This document shows positions 9,603 to 17,538 of a stretch of 26,898 nt of DNA, one piece after another. The notes under the pieces are model-generated. The model was not told the DNA's origin. It was given only the letters and a program-made list of their open reading frames with translations, and did not search any database. Within the stretch, counting starts at the first letter, position 1; each line of letters begins with the position of its first letter. The position numbers and the translations under genes are program-made. Origin of the DNA: Colimorpha_A sp045591885 (lineage in GTDB: Bacteria; Bacillota; Clostridia; Oscillospirales; CAG-272); NCBI GenBank assembly GCA_045591885.1, contig JAZNTT010000042.1, positions 1-26,898 of the forward strand. The letters are read 5' to 3'.

Positions 9603-10556
9603 ATGATTTTTTACAAAGAGATAGAAGAAGTGTATAAGGCTCAGCTATTTGTGCGTTGTGATGATATTGGTATCGCACATTATTTCTCACATAATGATTT
9701 CCCGGGTCTTAACGCAAAAAGATGCGAGTTCATATCATCAAAAAATAACAGACTAATAGGATATTTATATAGTTATGAGAACTATGACCCCGATCGTCTG
9801 ATTGTTTTTGATCACGGCTTTGGCGGCGGACACCGTTCATATATGAAGGAAATCGAAAAGCTCGCATCATTTGGATATCTTGTATTTGCATATGACCATA
9901 CCGGCTGCATGGAGTCTGATGGTGAGAACACCGGAGGTCTTGCACAGTCATTATGCGACCTAAACGATGCCTTAAATTATTTGAAATCCAATCCAGAAAT
10001 TAACACAGACAATATCTCAGTTGTCGGGCACAGCTGGGGCGGATATTCAACCTTAAACATTCCAGCTCTCCATCCTGACATAGAGAAGATCGTAGTTCTT
10101 AGCGGTTTTACTTCGGTCAAAAGAATGACTGAACAAAATTTCAGAGGTTTTCTTCGCTTATATATTAAAGACATTATTAGGCTTGAAGGTAAATCTAATC
10201 CGCAATTTATTGCTTACGATGCTATTGAAACACTGAGAAATGTCTCTCTTAACGCACTATTGATATATTCTGACAATGACCACCTTGTAAATAAAGAGAT
10301 ACACTATGACGCCCTGTACGACGCGCTGAAGAACAAGGATAATATTCAGTTCATTCTCGAACACGATAAAGGACATAATCCTAATTACACCTGCGATGCA
10401 GTAAAATATCTTGCTGAGTATTCTGCATCTGCTCCCGGCACGGCAGATCTATCAACGAGCGAAAAAGAAGACTTTAAAAACAACTTCAATTGGGACAAAA
10501 TTACCGAGCAGGATGAAAACGTTTGGTCGAAAATCAAGGAATTTCTTTTAAAGTGA
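9603..10556 (+). CDS. Alpha/beta hydrolase, S9-like/serine aminopeptidase type
   Basis: A 317-residue cytoplasmic hydrolase with no signal peptide. The alpha/beta fold is shown by a strand ending in DHGFGGG (residues 70-76, oxyanion region) and the nucleophile elbow GHSWGG with Ser144. A strand ending in YSDNDHLV supplies the acid residue (Asp224 or Asp226), and KGHNPNY holds the catalytic His258. The first 45 residues and the C-terminal 60 are outside the core fold. The substrate cannot be told from sequence; esters, acyl groups or peptides are all possible. The RBS is weak (GGTGA just before ATG). The gene has its own promoter and no obvious partner. Confidence 0.87.
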   Translation: MIFYKEIEEVYKAQLFVRCDDIGIAHYFSHNDFPGLNAKRCEFISSKNNRLIGYLYSYENYDPDRLIVFDHGFGGGHRSYMKEIEKLASFGYLVFAYDHTGCMESDGENTGGLAQSLCDLNDALNYLKSNPEINTDNISVVGHSWGGYSTLNIPALHPDIEKIVVLSGFTSVKRMTEQNFRGFLRLYIKDIIRLEGKSNPQFIAYDAIETLRNVSLNALLIYSDNDHLVNKEIHYDALYDALKNKDNIQFILEHDKGHNPNYTCDAVKYLAEYSASAPGTADLSTSEKEDFKNNFNWDKITEQDENVWSKIKEFLLK

Positions 10557-10585
10557 GTTAGTCACAGTTATTTTTATTGTTTCCG

Positions 10586-10594
10586 TGATATAAT
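10586..10594 (+). promoter_or_regulatory. Extended -10 promoter of the ldhA-flavodiiron operon
   Basis: TGATATAAT is a perfect extended -10 element, 25 bases before the ATG at 10620. No good -35 is present at the expected distance, so this promoter may rely on the TG motif or on an activator. There is no clear terminator between the upstream hydrolase stop and this site. Confidence 0.7.
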
Positions 10595-10619
10595 AGTAAA
10601 AAAATAATGAGGATACTAT

Positions 10620-11654
10620 ATGAAAATAGCTTTTTTTGACACTAAGCCTTATGATAAGGCTGCATTCGATAAATACTCGCTAAACAGCGAAATAGAATTC
10701 AAATACTTTGAAACTAAACTGAATCAGGATACGGTATATCTTGCAAAAGGCTTTGACGGAGTGTGTATCTTTGTAAATGACGCCGTCAATGCTTTCGTTA
10801 TAGACAAGCTGGTTGAGATTGGCGTTAAGGTTATTGCACTGCGTTGTGCCGGCTTTAATAACGTCGATATGAAGCACGCATTTGGCAAAATCCACGTGGT
10901 ACGCGTCCCCGCTTATTCACCTTACGCGGTCGCAGAACATGCTATGGCACTGCTTTTAACGTCAGTAAGACGAATTCACAAGGCCTATATCCGCTCAAAA
11001 GAATTCAATTTCAGCCTCAATGGATTAACAGGCTTCGATCTGCACGGCAAGACAATCGGAATAATCGGCACAGGAAAGATCGGCAAGGTTTTTGTAAATA
11101 TTTGTCAAGGATTCGGTATGAAGGTTCTTGCGTACGATAAGTATCCTGACGCTTCCCTCTCTGATAGCGAAAACATAAAATACGTGTCGTTAGACGACAT
11201 CTTTACAAACTGTGACATTATCTCACTCCATTGCCCGCTCACGGAAGAAACCTACCACTTGATTGACGAGAAGGCAATCAGCAAGTGTAAAAAGGGAGTT
11301 GTGGTATTGAACACATCGCGCGGAGCATTAGTCGATGCAGAAGCGCTTTTAAACGGTATAAAATCAAGGAAGATCGGTGCCGCATGTCTTGACGTATATG
11401 AAGAAGAATCCGATCTGTTCTTCGAGGACAATTCGGGACACATCATGGAGGACGATACACTCGCAAGGCTCATTTCAATGCCTAACGTAATTGTTACATC
11501 TCATCAGGCATTCCTAACGGAAGAGGCGCTGGAGAATATAGCAAGTACAACGGTAAGCAACATCATTAATATGCTAAACAATGGCCAGTGTGAAAACGAG
11601 CTTTGTTACCGTGGCGGAAACACAGAAGACTGCAAAAACGGAAAATGCTTTTAA
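10620..11654 (+). CDS. ldhA: D-2-hydroxyacid dehydrogenase, D-lactate dehydrogenase type
   Basis: NAD-dependent enzyme that likely reduces pyruvate to D-lactate, recycling NADH in fermentation. It has 344 residues. The nucleotide-binding motif GTGKIG is at 150-155, with Asp173 at the end of the next strand favouring NADH. The catalytic set Arg234 (NTSRGALVD), Asp258, Glu263 (DVYEEE) and His295 (TSHQAFLT) agrees within one residue with the numbering of lactobacillar D-LDH. Beyond the normal C-terminal end there is a tail with Cys324, Cys329, Cys338 and Cys343 and the ending GKCF, which could bind a metal. The RBS is GAGGA. The gene is 16 bases upstream of the flavodiiron gene and probably in its operon. 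Another 2-hydroxyacid substrate is possible. Confidence 0.9.
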   Translation: MKIAFFDTKPYDKAAFDKYSLNSEIEFKYFETKLNQDTVYLAKGFDGVCIFVNDAVNAFVIDKLVEIGVKVIALRCAGFNNVDMKHAFGKIHVVRVPAYSPYAVAEHAMALLLTSVRRIHKAYIRSKEFNFSLNGLTGFDLHGKTIGIIGTGKIGKVFVNICQGFGMKVLAYDKYPDASLSDSENIKYVSLDDIFTNCDIISLHCPLTEETYHLIDEKAISKCKKGVVVLNTSRGALVDAEALLNGIKSRKIGAACLDVYEEESDLFFEDNSGHIMEDDTLARLISMPNVIVTSHQAFLTEEALENIASTTVSNIINMLNNGQCENELCYRGGNTEDCKNGKCF

Positions 11655-11670
11655 ATAAGGAGAATTTAAT

Positions 11671-13461
11671 ATGAATATTACAAATGATATCAAGTACATT
11701 GGAGTCAATGACCATAAGATAGATCTTTTTGAGGGGCAATATGTTGTTCCGAACGGAATATCATACAATTCGTATGTAATTCTCGATGACAAAATCGCGG
11801 TTATGGATACCGTAGATGCCTCATTTACTCACGAATGGCTCGATAATCTTCAAAATACTCTCGGAGACAGAAACCCCGATTATCTTGTGATCCAACACAT
11901 GGAACCCGACCATTCTGCGAATATTTTCAACTTTGCGAAGGCATATCCCAATGCAGTAATAGTGTCATCAGCTAAAGCATTTGCGATGATGCAAAATTTC
12001 TTTGGAACGGATTTTGCCGACAAAAGAATCGTTGTCGGCGAGGGCGACACTCTTGCGCTTGGAAAACACGTTCTTACCTTTGTCACCGCGCCTATGGTGC
12101 ATTGGCCTGAGGTCATCGTAACCTATGACAGCACCGACAAGGTTCTCTTCTCTGCCGACGGCTTTGGAAAGTTCGGTGCGCTTGACGTTGAAGAGGAATG
12201 GGCTTGTGAAGCAAGACGCTACTATATTGGAATCGTTGGCAAGTACGGTGCGCAGGTTCAGGCGCTTCTCAAAAAGGCGGCAGGACTTGATATTGAGAAA
12301 ATATGCCCTCTTCACGGTCCTGTTCTTACGGAAAACTTCGGCTATTATCTCGACCTTTACAATACTTGGTCAAGCTATCAGCCAGAAGAAGAAGGAATCG
12401 TTATTGCTTATACCTCTGTCTACGGCAACACAAAGAAGGCAGTCAATCTGCTTGCTGAAAAGCTGAAAGCAAACGGTTGTCCAAAGGTCGTAGTTAACGA
12501 CCTTGCTCGTTGCGATATGGCTGAGGCTGTCGAGGATGCATTCAGATACAGCAAGCTTGTTCTTGCCACAACGACCTATAACGCTGAAATATTCCCGTTT
12601 ATGCGTGAATTCATCAATCATCTTACCGAGCGCGGATATAAGAACCGCACCGTTGCTTTCGTCGAAAACGGAAGCTGGGCGCCTCTTGCCGCTAAAGTGA
12701 TGAAAGAAATGATGGAAAAGTGCAAGAACATCACATATACAGATACAACTGTCAGAATCTTGTCTGCACTCAACGACGATAGCAAGGCACAGATCGACAC
12801 CCTTGCATCCGAGCTTTGCCGGGATTATCTTGCAATGCAGGAATCGACTGCAAACAAGAACGATCTTAAAGCACTCTTTAACATCGGCTACGGACTTTAC
12901 GTTGTTACATGTAATGACGGCAAGAAAGATAACGGACTTATCGTAAATACCGTTTCACAACTCACAAGCACTCCTAACAGAGTTGCAGTTACTATAAACA
13001 AGCAGAATTATTCTCATCATGTTATCAAACAAAGCGGCGAGATGAACATCAACTGTCTCAGCACCGAGGCTCCGTTCAGCGTATTCGAGAATTTCGGCTT
13101 CACAAGCGGAAGAAACACCGATAAATTCGCCGGATGGGAAACACTCCGTTCTGATAACGGACTTCCCTTCCTCACAAGATTTATTAACTCATTTATGTCT
13201 CTTAAGGTTGAACAGTACGTTGATCTTGATACGCACGGAATGTTTATCTGCTCCGTAACTGAGGCAAGAGTTCTTTCCGACAAGGAAACGATGACATATA
13301 CCTACTATCAGAACAACGTCAAGCCCAAGCCGGAAACCGAAGGCAAGAAAGGATTTGTCTGCAAGATCTGCGGATATATCTACGAGGGAGATACACTTCC
13401 CGAGGACTATATTTGCCCGCTCTGCAAACACGGTGCTTCCGACTTTGAGCCGATTTCCTAA
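11671..13461 (+). CDS. Flavodiiron protein with fused flavin-reductase and rubredoxin domains
   Basis: Cytoplasmic A-type flavoprotein that reduces O2 to water, or NO to N2O, protecting anaerobes. Its 596 residues hold four modules. First is a metallo-beta-lactamase-like diiron domain with H76-x-E78-x-D80-H81, His144, Asp163 and His215. Next is a flavodoxin domain (TSVYGNT at 248-254, FMN site). Third is a flavin-reductase-like FMN-binding domain (about 396-552). Last is a rubredoxin with Cys564, Cys567, Cys582 and Cys585. All diiron ligands are present. The fusion brings much of the electron chain into one chain. AAGGAGA lies 7 bases before the ATG. Co-transcription with the lactate dehydrogenase suggests a shared response to oxygen or redox imbalance; that is inference. 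Confidence 0.95.
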   Translation: MNITNDIKYIGVNDHKIDLFEGQYVVPNGISYNSYVILDDKIAVMDTVDASFTHEWLDNLQNTLGDRNPDYLVIQHMEPDHSANIFNFAKAYPNAVIVSSAKAFAMMQNFFGTDFADKRIVVGEGDTLALGKHVLTFVTAPMVHWPEVIVTYDSTDKVLFSADGFGKFGALDVEEEWACEARRYYIGIVGKYGAQVQALLKKAAGLDIEKICPLHGPVLTENFGYYLDLYNTWSSYQPEEEGIVIAYTSVYGNTKKAVNLLAEKLKANGCPKVVVNDLARCDMAEAVEDAFRYSKLVLATTTYNAEIFPFMREFINHLTERGYKNRTVAFVENGSWAPLAAKVMKEMMEKCKNITYTDTTVRILSALNDDSKAQIDTLASELCRDYLAMQESTANKNDLKALFNIGYGLYVVTCNDGKKDNGLIVNTVSQLTSTPNRVAVTINKQNYSHHVIKQSGEMNINCLSTEAPFSVFENFGFTSGRNTDKFAGWETLRSDNGLPFLTRFINSFMSLKVEQYVDLDTHGMFICSVTEARVLSDKETMTYTYYQNNVKPKPETEGKKGFVCKICGYIYEGDTLPEDYICPLCKHGASDFEPIS

Positions 13462-13470
13462 TATCAAATC

Positions 13471-13510
13471 GTCATTGAACAGCCACCAAATCGGGTGGCT
13501 GTTCAATGAC
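13471..13510 (+). terminator. 17-bp perfect inverted repeat after the flavodiiron gene
   Basis: Positions 13471-13487 are the exact reverse complement of 13494-13510, with a 6-base loop (AAATCG). The downstream tail AGTATTATTTTG is T-rich but has no unbroken T-run, so the hairpin may be a terminator, an mRNA 3'-end stabiliser or an RNase III site. It begins 9 bases after the stop codon. Confidence 0.8.
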
Positions 13511-13541
13511 AGTATTATTTTGAAAAAAAGCAAACTTACTC

Positions 13542-13570
13542 TTGACAATAACAAACGAATATGTTATAAT
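13542..13570 (+). promoter_or_regulatory. Sigma-A promoter of tRNA-Pro
   Basis: TTGACA (13542-13547), 17 bases, TATAAT (13565-13570): a perfect consensus promoter ending 12 bases before tRNA-Pro. Confidence 0.92.
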
Positions 13571-13582
13571 ACTGCCTGTTAT

Positions 13583-13659
13583 CGGGGTGTGGCTCAGCTT
13601 GGTAGAGCGCTTGGTTCGGGACCAAGAGGTCGGGTGTTCGAATCACCTCACTCCGACCA
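13583..13659 (+). tRNA. tRNA-Pro (CGG anticodon)
   Basis: A 77-base cloverleaf with acceptor CGGGGTG/CACTCCG (one G-U pair), discriminator A and an encoded CCA. The anticodon stem CTTGG/CCAAG encloses loop TTCGGGA with anticodon CGG at 13617-13619, reading CCG. The T-loop region GTTCGAATC is standard. Confidence 0.97.
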
Positions 13660-13666
13660 AATCGTT

Positions 13667-13697
13667 AAAGGAACGGCCTGCCGTTCCTTTTATTTTT
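13667..13697 (+). terminator. Hairpin between tRNA-Pro and ridA
   Basis: A 10-bp perfect stem (13667-13676 with 13681-13690, loop CCTG) followed by TATTTTTATT. It should end most tRNA-Pro transcripts. The ridA ribosome site (GGAG at 13701-13704) comes only a few bases later, so any read-through RNA would carry ridA. Confidence 0.88.
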
Positions 13698-13710
13698 ATT
13701 GGAGATAATT

Positions 13711-14082
13711 ATGCAAATTGTATACACTAAAAAAGCTCCTGATGCAATCGGCCCATATTCACAGGCTATCAAGGTTGGAAATCTCGTTTACACCTCGGGA
13801 CAAATACCGATCGATCCTACAACCGGAAAAGTTGAGGCAACAACAATTAGCGAGCAGACTGAGCAGGTTTGCAAGAATTTATCAGCAATACTTGATGCCG
13901 CCGACACCTCGCTTAATAATGTTGTTAAAACAACCTGTTTTCTTTCCGATATGGCGGATTTCGCGGCATTCAACGAGGTCTATGCAAAGTACTTTGTTAA
14001 TAAGCCTGCGCGCTCATGTGTTGCAGTTAAGAGCCTCCCGAAAAACGTACTTGTTGAGGTTGAAGTAATAGCAGAAAAATAA
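13711..14082 (+). CDS. ridA: RidA family enamine/imine deaminase
   Basis: Small cytoplasmic protein (123 residues) that hydrolyses reactive 2-aminoacrylate and related enamines released by PLP enzymes, such as threonine and serine dehydratases. Family marks seen: AIGPYSQA near the N-terminus, LVYTSGQIPIDP, and the substrate-binding Arg101 in KPARSCVAV, followed by VEVEVIA with the conserved Glu. Family members form trimers. ATG 13711 with GGAG 6 bases upstream is chosen over an in-frame TTG at 13699, which would overlap the hairpin tail. No separate promoter fits between tRNA-Pro and this gene, so expression may depend on read-through of the tRNA terminator. Confidence 0.95.
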   Translation: MQIVYTKKAPDAIGPYSQAIKVGNLVYTSGQIPIDPTTGKVEATTISEQTEQVCKNLSAILDAADTSLNNVVKTTCFLSDMADFAAFNEVYAKYFVNKPARSCVAVKSLPKNVLVEVEVIAEK

Positions 14083-14085
14083 TTT

Positions 14086-14112
14086 AGCCCTCGGCTCAGC
14101 CGAGGGCTTTCC
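14086..14112 (+). terminator. Terminator after ridA
   Basis: A 9-bp GC-rich perfect stem (14086-14094 with 14100-14108, 5-base loop) starts 3 bases after the ridA stop and is followed by a short tail, TTCCTTG. The T-run is short, but the stem is strong. Confidence 0.8.
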
Positions 14113-14266
14113 TTGCGCTGCGGCAATGATATCAGTGTTTCTTCCGTAGGATTTTATTATAATGTAACGCATTTTGTCAATGTATTACGTTAATTTATTC
14201 AATAATTTTGATGCTTTTTAATAACAGTAAATTTACAGCTCAATAACAAATATTAAATATAATCGG

Positions 14267-14295
14267 TTGACATTTTCCATGCGTTGTTGTATAAT
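14267..14295 (+). promoter_or_regulatory. Sigma-A promoter of the leucine-rich-repeat surface protein
   Basis: TTGACA (14267-14272), 17 bases, TATAAT (14290-14295), a perfect consensus 62 bases before the ATG at 14358. The upstream stretch 14113-14266 is AT-rich and holds no gene that I can see. It contains two similar 13-mers beginning AATGTA at 14161 and 14179, which might be a regulator site but are too weak to call. Confidence 0.9.
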
Positions 14296-14357
14296 TTATG
14301 TTGATTTATTATGTGTAAATATTGATTTTGACTCTAAAGTCAGAAAGGTCTTTTATA

Positions 14358-17300
14358 ATGAAACTGAAAGGTAGCTTTCTTATTCTGATCCTTACGCTGC
14401 TTCTTACTCTTGCCTTATCGGTCACAGCATTTGCCGACCCGATAAACGGTACCTGCGGCACATCAGGAGTCACATACGAGATAGGCAGTAATCAAACGCT
14501 TACAATATCAGGCAGCGGACAAATGCCCGACTACGTTGTCTTAGATGCTCCGTGGAATGCGTACGCAACTTCAATATTGAACATTGTAATTACCGACGGA
14601 GTGACCTCTATCGGCGATAATGCTTTCGTTAACGTACAAGCTGACGAAGTAATAATACCTAACACAGTAGACGATATCGGTCAATATGCTTTTGGGTACA
14701 CATACTCCAACGGAAGCTATGAGAAGGTTCCGGGATTTTCTATCGTCGGTGCATCCGGCACTATCGCTGAAATTTACGCGGAAAATAACGGCTTTACGTT
14801 TAAGTCGACTACTCCCAAGGCGCTTGAGGGTATATGCGGAGACGGCGTAACTTACAAGCTCACTGTTGACGGTGTCCTTACTATAAGCGGTAACGGATCA
14901 ATGTATTCCTTCGGCACGGTAAACACCCCCTGGTATGAATATGTCAGCGGTAATAGAGATTACGTTATCCGCGAGGTCAAGGTTCTTGACGGCGTTACAA
15001 ACGTCGGTGAAAACGCATTTTACGGTTGCACGTCGCTAACCAAGGTCACCCTCTCTTCATCGGTTACCGAAATATGTGACAGAGCTTTTGACGGCTGTAC
15101 CGAGCTTGCATCCGTAACTCTGTCAAACGGTGTTAAAACGATAGGAGACGATGCATTTTCATACTGCACCTCTCTTAAATCAATTGCTCTCGGAACAGTG
15201 CTTGAAGCCCTTGGCGACAAGGTCTTCTCTCAATCGGGACTTACTGAAATTACACTTCCCAAGTCGCTGGCAACTACCGGAGAAACCGTTTTCTACGGTT
15301 GCACCTCGCTAAGCAGCGCAACAATCGAGTGCGTAACTGTTCCACCCAGAATCTTTGCTGAATGTACCGCCCTTCAATCTGTGACACTTTCTGAAAATGT
15401 TGTATCAATCGGCGAATCGGCATTTGAAGGCTGTGTATCTCTCAGTTCGGTTTCATCGACAGACGGACTTGCTTCCATCGGTCCCTACGCCTTTGAGGGC
15501 TGCATTGCTCTTACTGATATACGATTCGAGTCATCGGTAAGAGACTTCGGTTACTACTGCTTCAAGGATTGCTCAGGTCTTCTTACCTTCGCATTCACAG
15601 ACTCAGTTACAGTTATTCCCGAAGGAATGTTCTTCGGATGTGCGTCTCTTTCTCAGGTCTCTCTCGGAGATAATATCGAATCAATCGGCAACTATGCGTT
15701 CGTTGACTGTAAGGATCTCGGTGCAATATTTATCTCTTATAAGGTCAGATATATAGGTCTCAACGCGTTCGGATATACGTACTCCGATGGTAATTACAGT
15801 CCTATCAAGGGCAGCAAGCTTGAAATCGAGGGCTTTACTCCCTCGGTTGCAAAGATATATGCCGAAGAGCACGATCTAACATTTATCCCATATAAAACCG
15901 TCGATACAGACCTCGGAAACCTGACAGATAACATAGTCTGGAAATTCCGTCCCTCAACTGGAGTTCTCAACATTATCGGCAACGGCGAGATGCCCGACTT
16001 TCTTTCCTTTGAGGAAACTCCCTGGTACATTTACAATACTTACATAAAGCAGGTAACGTTCTCTAACGGAATACTCAATATAGGAAGTTGCTCTTTCGAG
16101 GGCTGTTCAACAATTACAAAGATCGACATCCCCGGCTCTGTTCAGACTATTGGTACTTATGCCTTTGCCGGCACCTCAATAATTACCGCAAACATACCGA
16201 ACGGCGTACGCGAGATAGCTAACAGCGCATTCGAGGGTTGTAGCTCACTTTATACTGTCTCTCTTCCGAATACACTCGAGAGCGTTGGCGAGGCCGCATT
16301 CCGCGGGCCGAACATAATGACCTCCGTGTTCATTCCTCAAAGCATAACAGAGATCGGCGCGAATGCGTTTGGGTTCAATTCCAACAATACAACTATTCAC
16401 GGTTTTTACGTTAAGGGCATTGAAGGTACTATTGCAAGCACCTACGCTTCTGAGAACGGTCTTGATTTCGTTGTTAACGGCTACATTGAAATCTTCGATG
16501 AAAACGAAAACTGCAAGATCTCGATTCTTGGCGACTCGGCTATAGGCTACACGCTTGAGTTCAATAAGCTTCAGGCAATATTCACCCCGACACTGCTCAT
16601 TCCATCAGATCAGACTATCATTCAATACGAGATCAAGCTAAATTATAACAACTCAGCTGCACGCTTTGACGGCAGTGCCGAGATCTCGTTCAACATTCCC
16701 GACGGTATGACCAACAAGATTCTTTACGTCTATAATGTTGATGCAAACGGCGATTTCGTTCCCGTCAGCTTCACAAACGAGAACGGAAGAATCGTGTTCG
16801 TCAACTCTTCGCTTGGAAAATATGTTGTAACAACTGTTGATCTTTCTACTCTATACAAGATCACTGTAAACTACATTTATTCAGACGGCACACCTGCAAA
16901 GGAGACTCTTTACGTCCGTGCCGCTAACGGCGCGCAGTACCGTTTCACCGCCGAGAATATTAAGGGCTATACTCTTAACGAGTATGCATTTACGGGCAAC
17001 GTAACAGGCGAAGACCTTACTATCGACTTCATATACACAAAAACTGCCGGCGGTAATTCCGGCGGAGCAAGTAATGGTAATGAAACCGACGGCGCAAGCA
17101 CTAAGGTACTCCTTACCGTATTCCTCATTATTCTCATCGTCGCACTCATCGCGGCAGTTATCCTTCTCATTTACCTCAATGACAGAAAGAAGAAGCAACA
17201 GAAGGAAACAGGAAAAACGATAAATGCCGCAGCTAAAAAGCCGGTCAAACGCGACGAAAAGGCAGAAACTATCGTCGTCCCCGATTTCGCGACAAGAGAG

Positions 17301-17375
17301 ATCGACATCGAATCACTCTTTGCGGACGATCCCGAGGAGGATCTCGACGCCGAAGAAGAGCTTCGCAAAAAATAA
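14358..17375 (+). CDS. BspA-like leucine-rich-repeat surface protein with C-terminal membrane anchor
   Basis: A 1005-residue exported protein, probably adhesive or environment-sensing. A signal peptide covers residues 1-26, with cleavage after AFA. The extracellular part is built from LRR_5 (BspA/TpLRR) repeats of about 23 residues with motifs such as SIGDNAF, EGCSSL and VTLS. Three modules each start with a cap of the type G-x-C/L-x..LTISGSGQM..PW, at about residues 31, 156 and 516. Two modules end in AFGYTYS..YAEE-like caps, and the third in a variant of it. A MucBP-like domain (VNYIYSDGTPAKETLYV) and a Gly/Asn linker follow. Then come a membrane helix at about 915-940 and a 65-residue cytoplasmic tail, Lys-rich then very acidic. 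There is no LPXTG motif. ATG 14358 is chosen because AGAAAGG precedes it and the signal peptide begins there; an upstream in-frame start at 14322 adds 12 odd residues. Confidence 0.9.
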   Translation: MKLKGSFLILILTLLLTLALSVTAFADPINGTCGTSGVTYEIGSNQTLTISGSGQMPDYVVLDAPWNAYATSILNIVITDGVTSIGDNAFVNVQADEVIIPNTVDDIGQYAFGYTYSNGSYEKVPGFSIVGASGTIAEIYAENNGFTFKSTTPKALEGICGDGVTYKLTVDGVLTISGNGSMYSFGTVNTPWYEYVSGNRDYVIREVKVLDGVTNVGENAFYGCTSLTKVTLSSSVTEICDRAFDGCTELASVTLSNGVKTIGDDAFSYCTSLKSIALGTVLEALGDKVFSQSGLTEITLPKSLATTGETVFYGCTSLSSATIECVTVPPRIFAECTALQSVTLSENVVSIGESAFEGCVSLSSVSSTDGLASIGPYAFEGCIALTDIRFESSVRDFGYYCFKDCSGLLTFAFTDSVTVIPEGMFFGCASLSQVSLGDNIESIGNYAFVDCKDLGAIFISYKVRYIGLNAFGYTYSDGNYSPIKGSKLEIEGFTPSVAKIYAEEHDLTFIPYKTVDTDLGNLTDNIVWKFRPSTGVLNIIGNGEMPDFLSFEETPWYIYNTYIKQVTFSNGILNIGSCSFEGCSTITKIDIPGSVQTIGTYAFAGTSIITANIPNGVREIANSAFEGCSSLYTVSLPNTLESVGEAAFRGPNIMTSVFIPQSITEIGANAFGFNSNNTTIHGFYVKGIEGTIASTYASENGLDFVVNGYIEIFDENENCKISILGDSAIGYTLEFNKLQAIFTPTLLIPSDQTIIQYEIKLNYNNSAARFDGSAEISFNIPDGMTNKILYVYNVDANGDFVPVSFTNENGRIVFVNSSLGKYVVTTVDLSTLYKITVNYIYSDGTPAKETLYVRAANGAQYRFTAENIKGYTLNEYAFTGNVTGEDLTIDFIYTKTAGGNSGGASNGNETDGASTKVLLTVFLIILIVALIAAVILLIYLNDRKKKQQKETGKTINAAAKKPVKRDEKAETIVVPDFATREIDIESLFADDPEEDLDAEEELRKK

Positions 17376-17385
17376 AAAATCGCTC

Positions 17386-17414
17386 TTGACATTCAAGTCG
17401 AGCGGTGATATAAT
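17386..17414 (+). promoter_or_regulatory. Promoter of the TPP riboswitch-thiT unit
   Basis: TTGACA (17386-17391), 17 bases, TATAAT (17409-17414), with an extended TG two bases before the -10. It starts 10 bases after the stop of the surface protein gene, in a spot without a terminator for that gene. Confidence 0.9.
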
Positions 17415-17427
17415 ACAAATGCAATAG

Positions 17428-17521
17428 AACATGACAGGGGCGCCTAACGGCTGAGATGTCGGTTTATACCGCGGTCCCTTTAACCTGATATGGGTAATGC
17501 CAACGTAGGGAGATCATTGTT
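17428..17521 (+). promoter_or_regulatory. TPP (thiamine pyrophosphate) riboswitch aptamer
   Basis: The THI-box consensus is clear: GGGGCGCC, then CTGAGA (17451-17456), a variable P3 arm, GGTCCCTTTAACCTGAT, GGGTAATGCC and CGTAGGGAG. The closing P1 helix pairs AACA-TGA (17428-17434) with TCA-T-TGTT (17514-17521), with one bulged U. The aptamer is followed by an intrinsic terminator and thiT, which fits transcriptional control of thiamine uptake by TPP. Confidence 0.96.
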
Positions 17522-17538
17522 GCTTAACAGCGCATAAT

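Noticed and set aside
13542..13730. Open frames across the tRNA-Pro region
   Set aside because: They read through the tRNA-Pro promoter, gene and hairpin in several frames and have no protein-like features.
14113..14266. Possible promoter and operator in the ridA-surface protein gap, including a TATAAT at 14158-14163
   Set aside because: No matching -35 at a proper distance on the + strand; on the - strand the TTGACA to TATAAT spacing is only 13 bases. The repeat-like 13-mers are too imperfect to call.
14358..17375. Repeat array or CRISPR-like structure
   Set aside because: The periodicity is at protein level (leucine-rich repeats). The DNA copies are diverged and in frame, with no constant repeat and spacer pattern.
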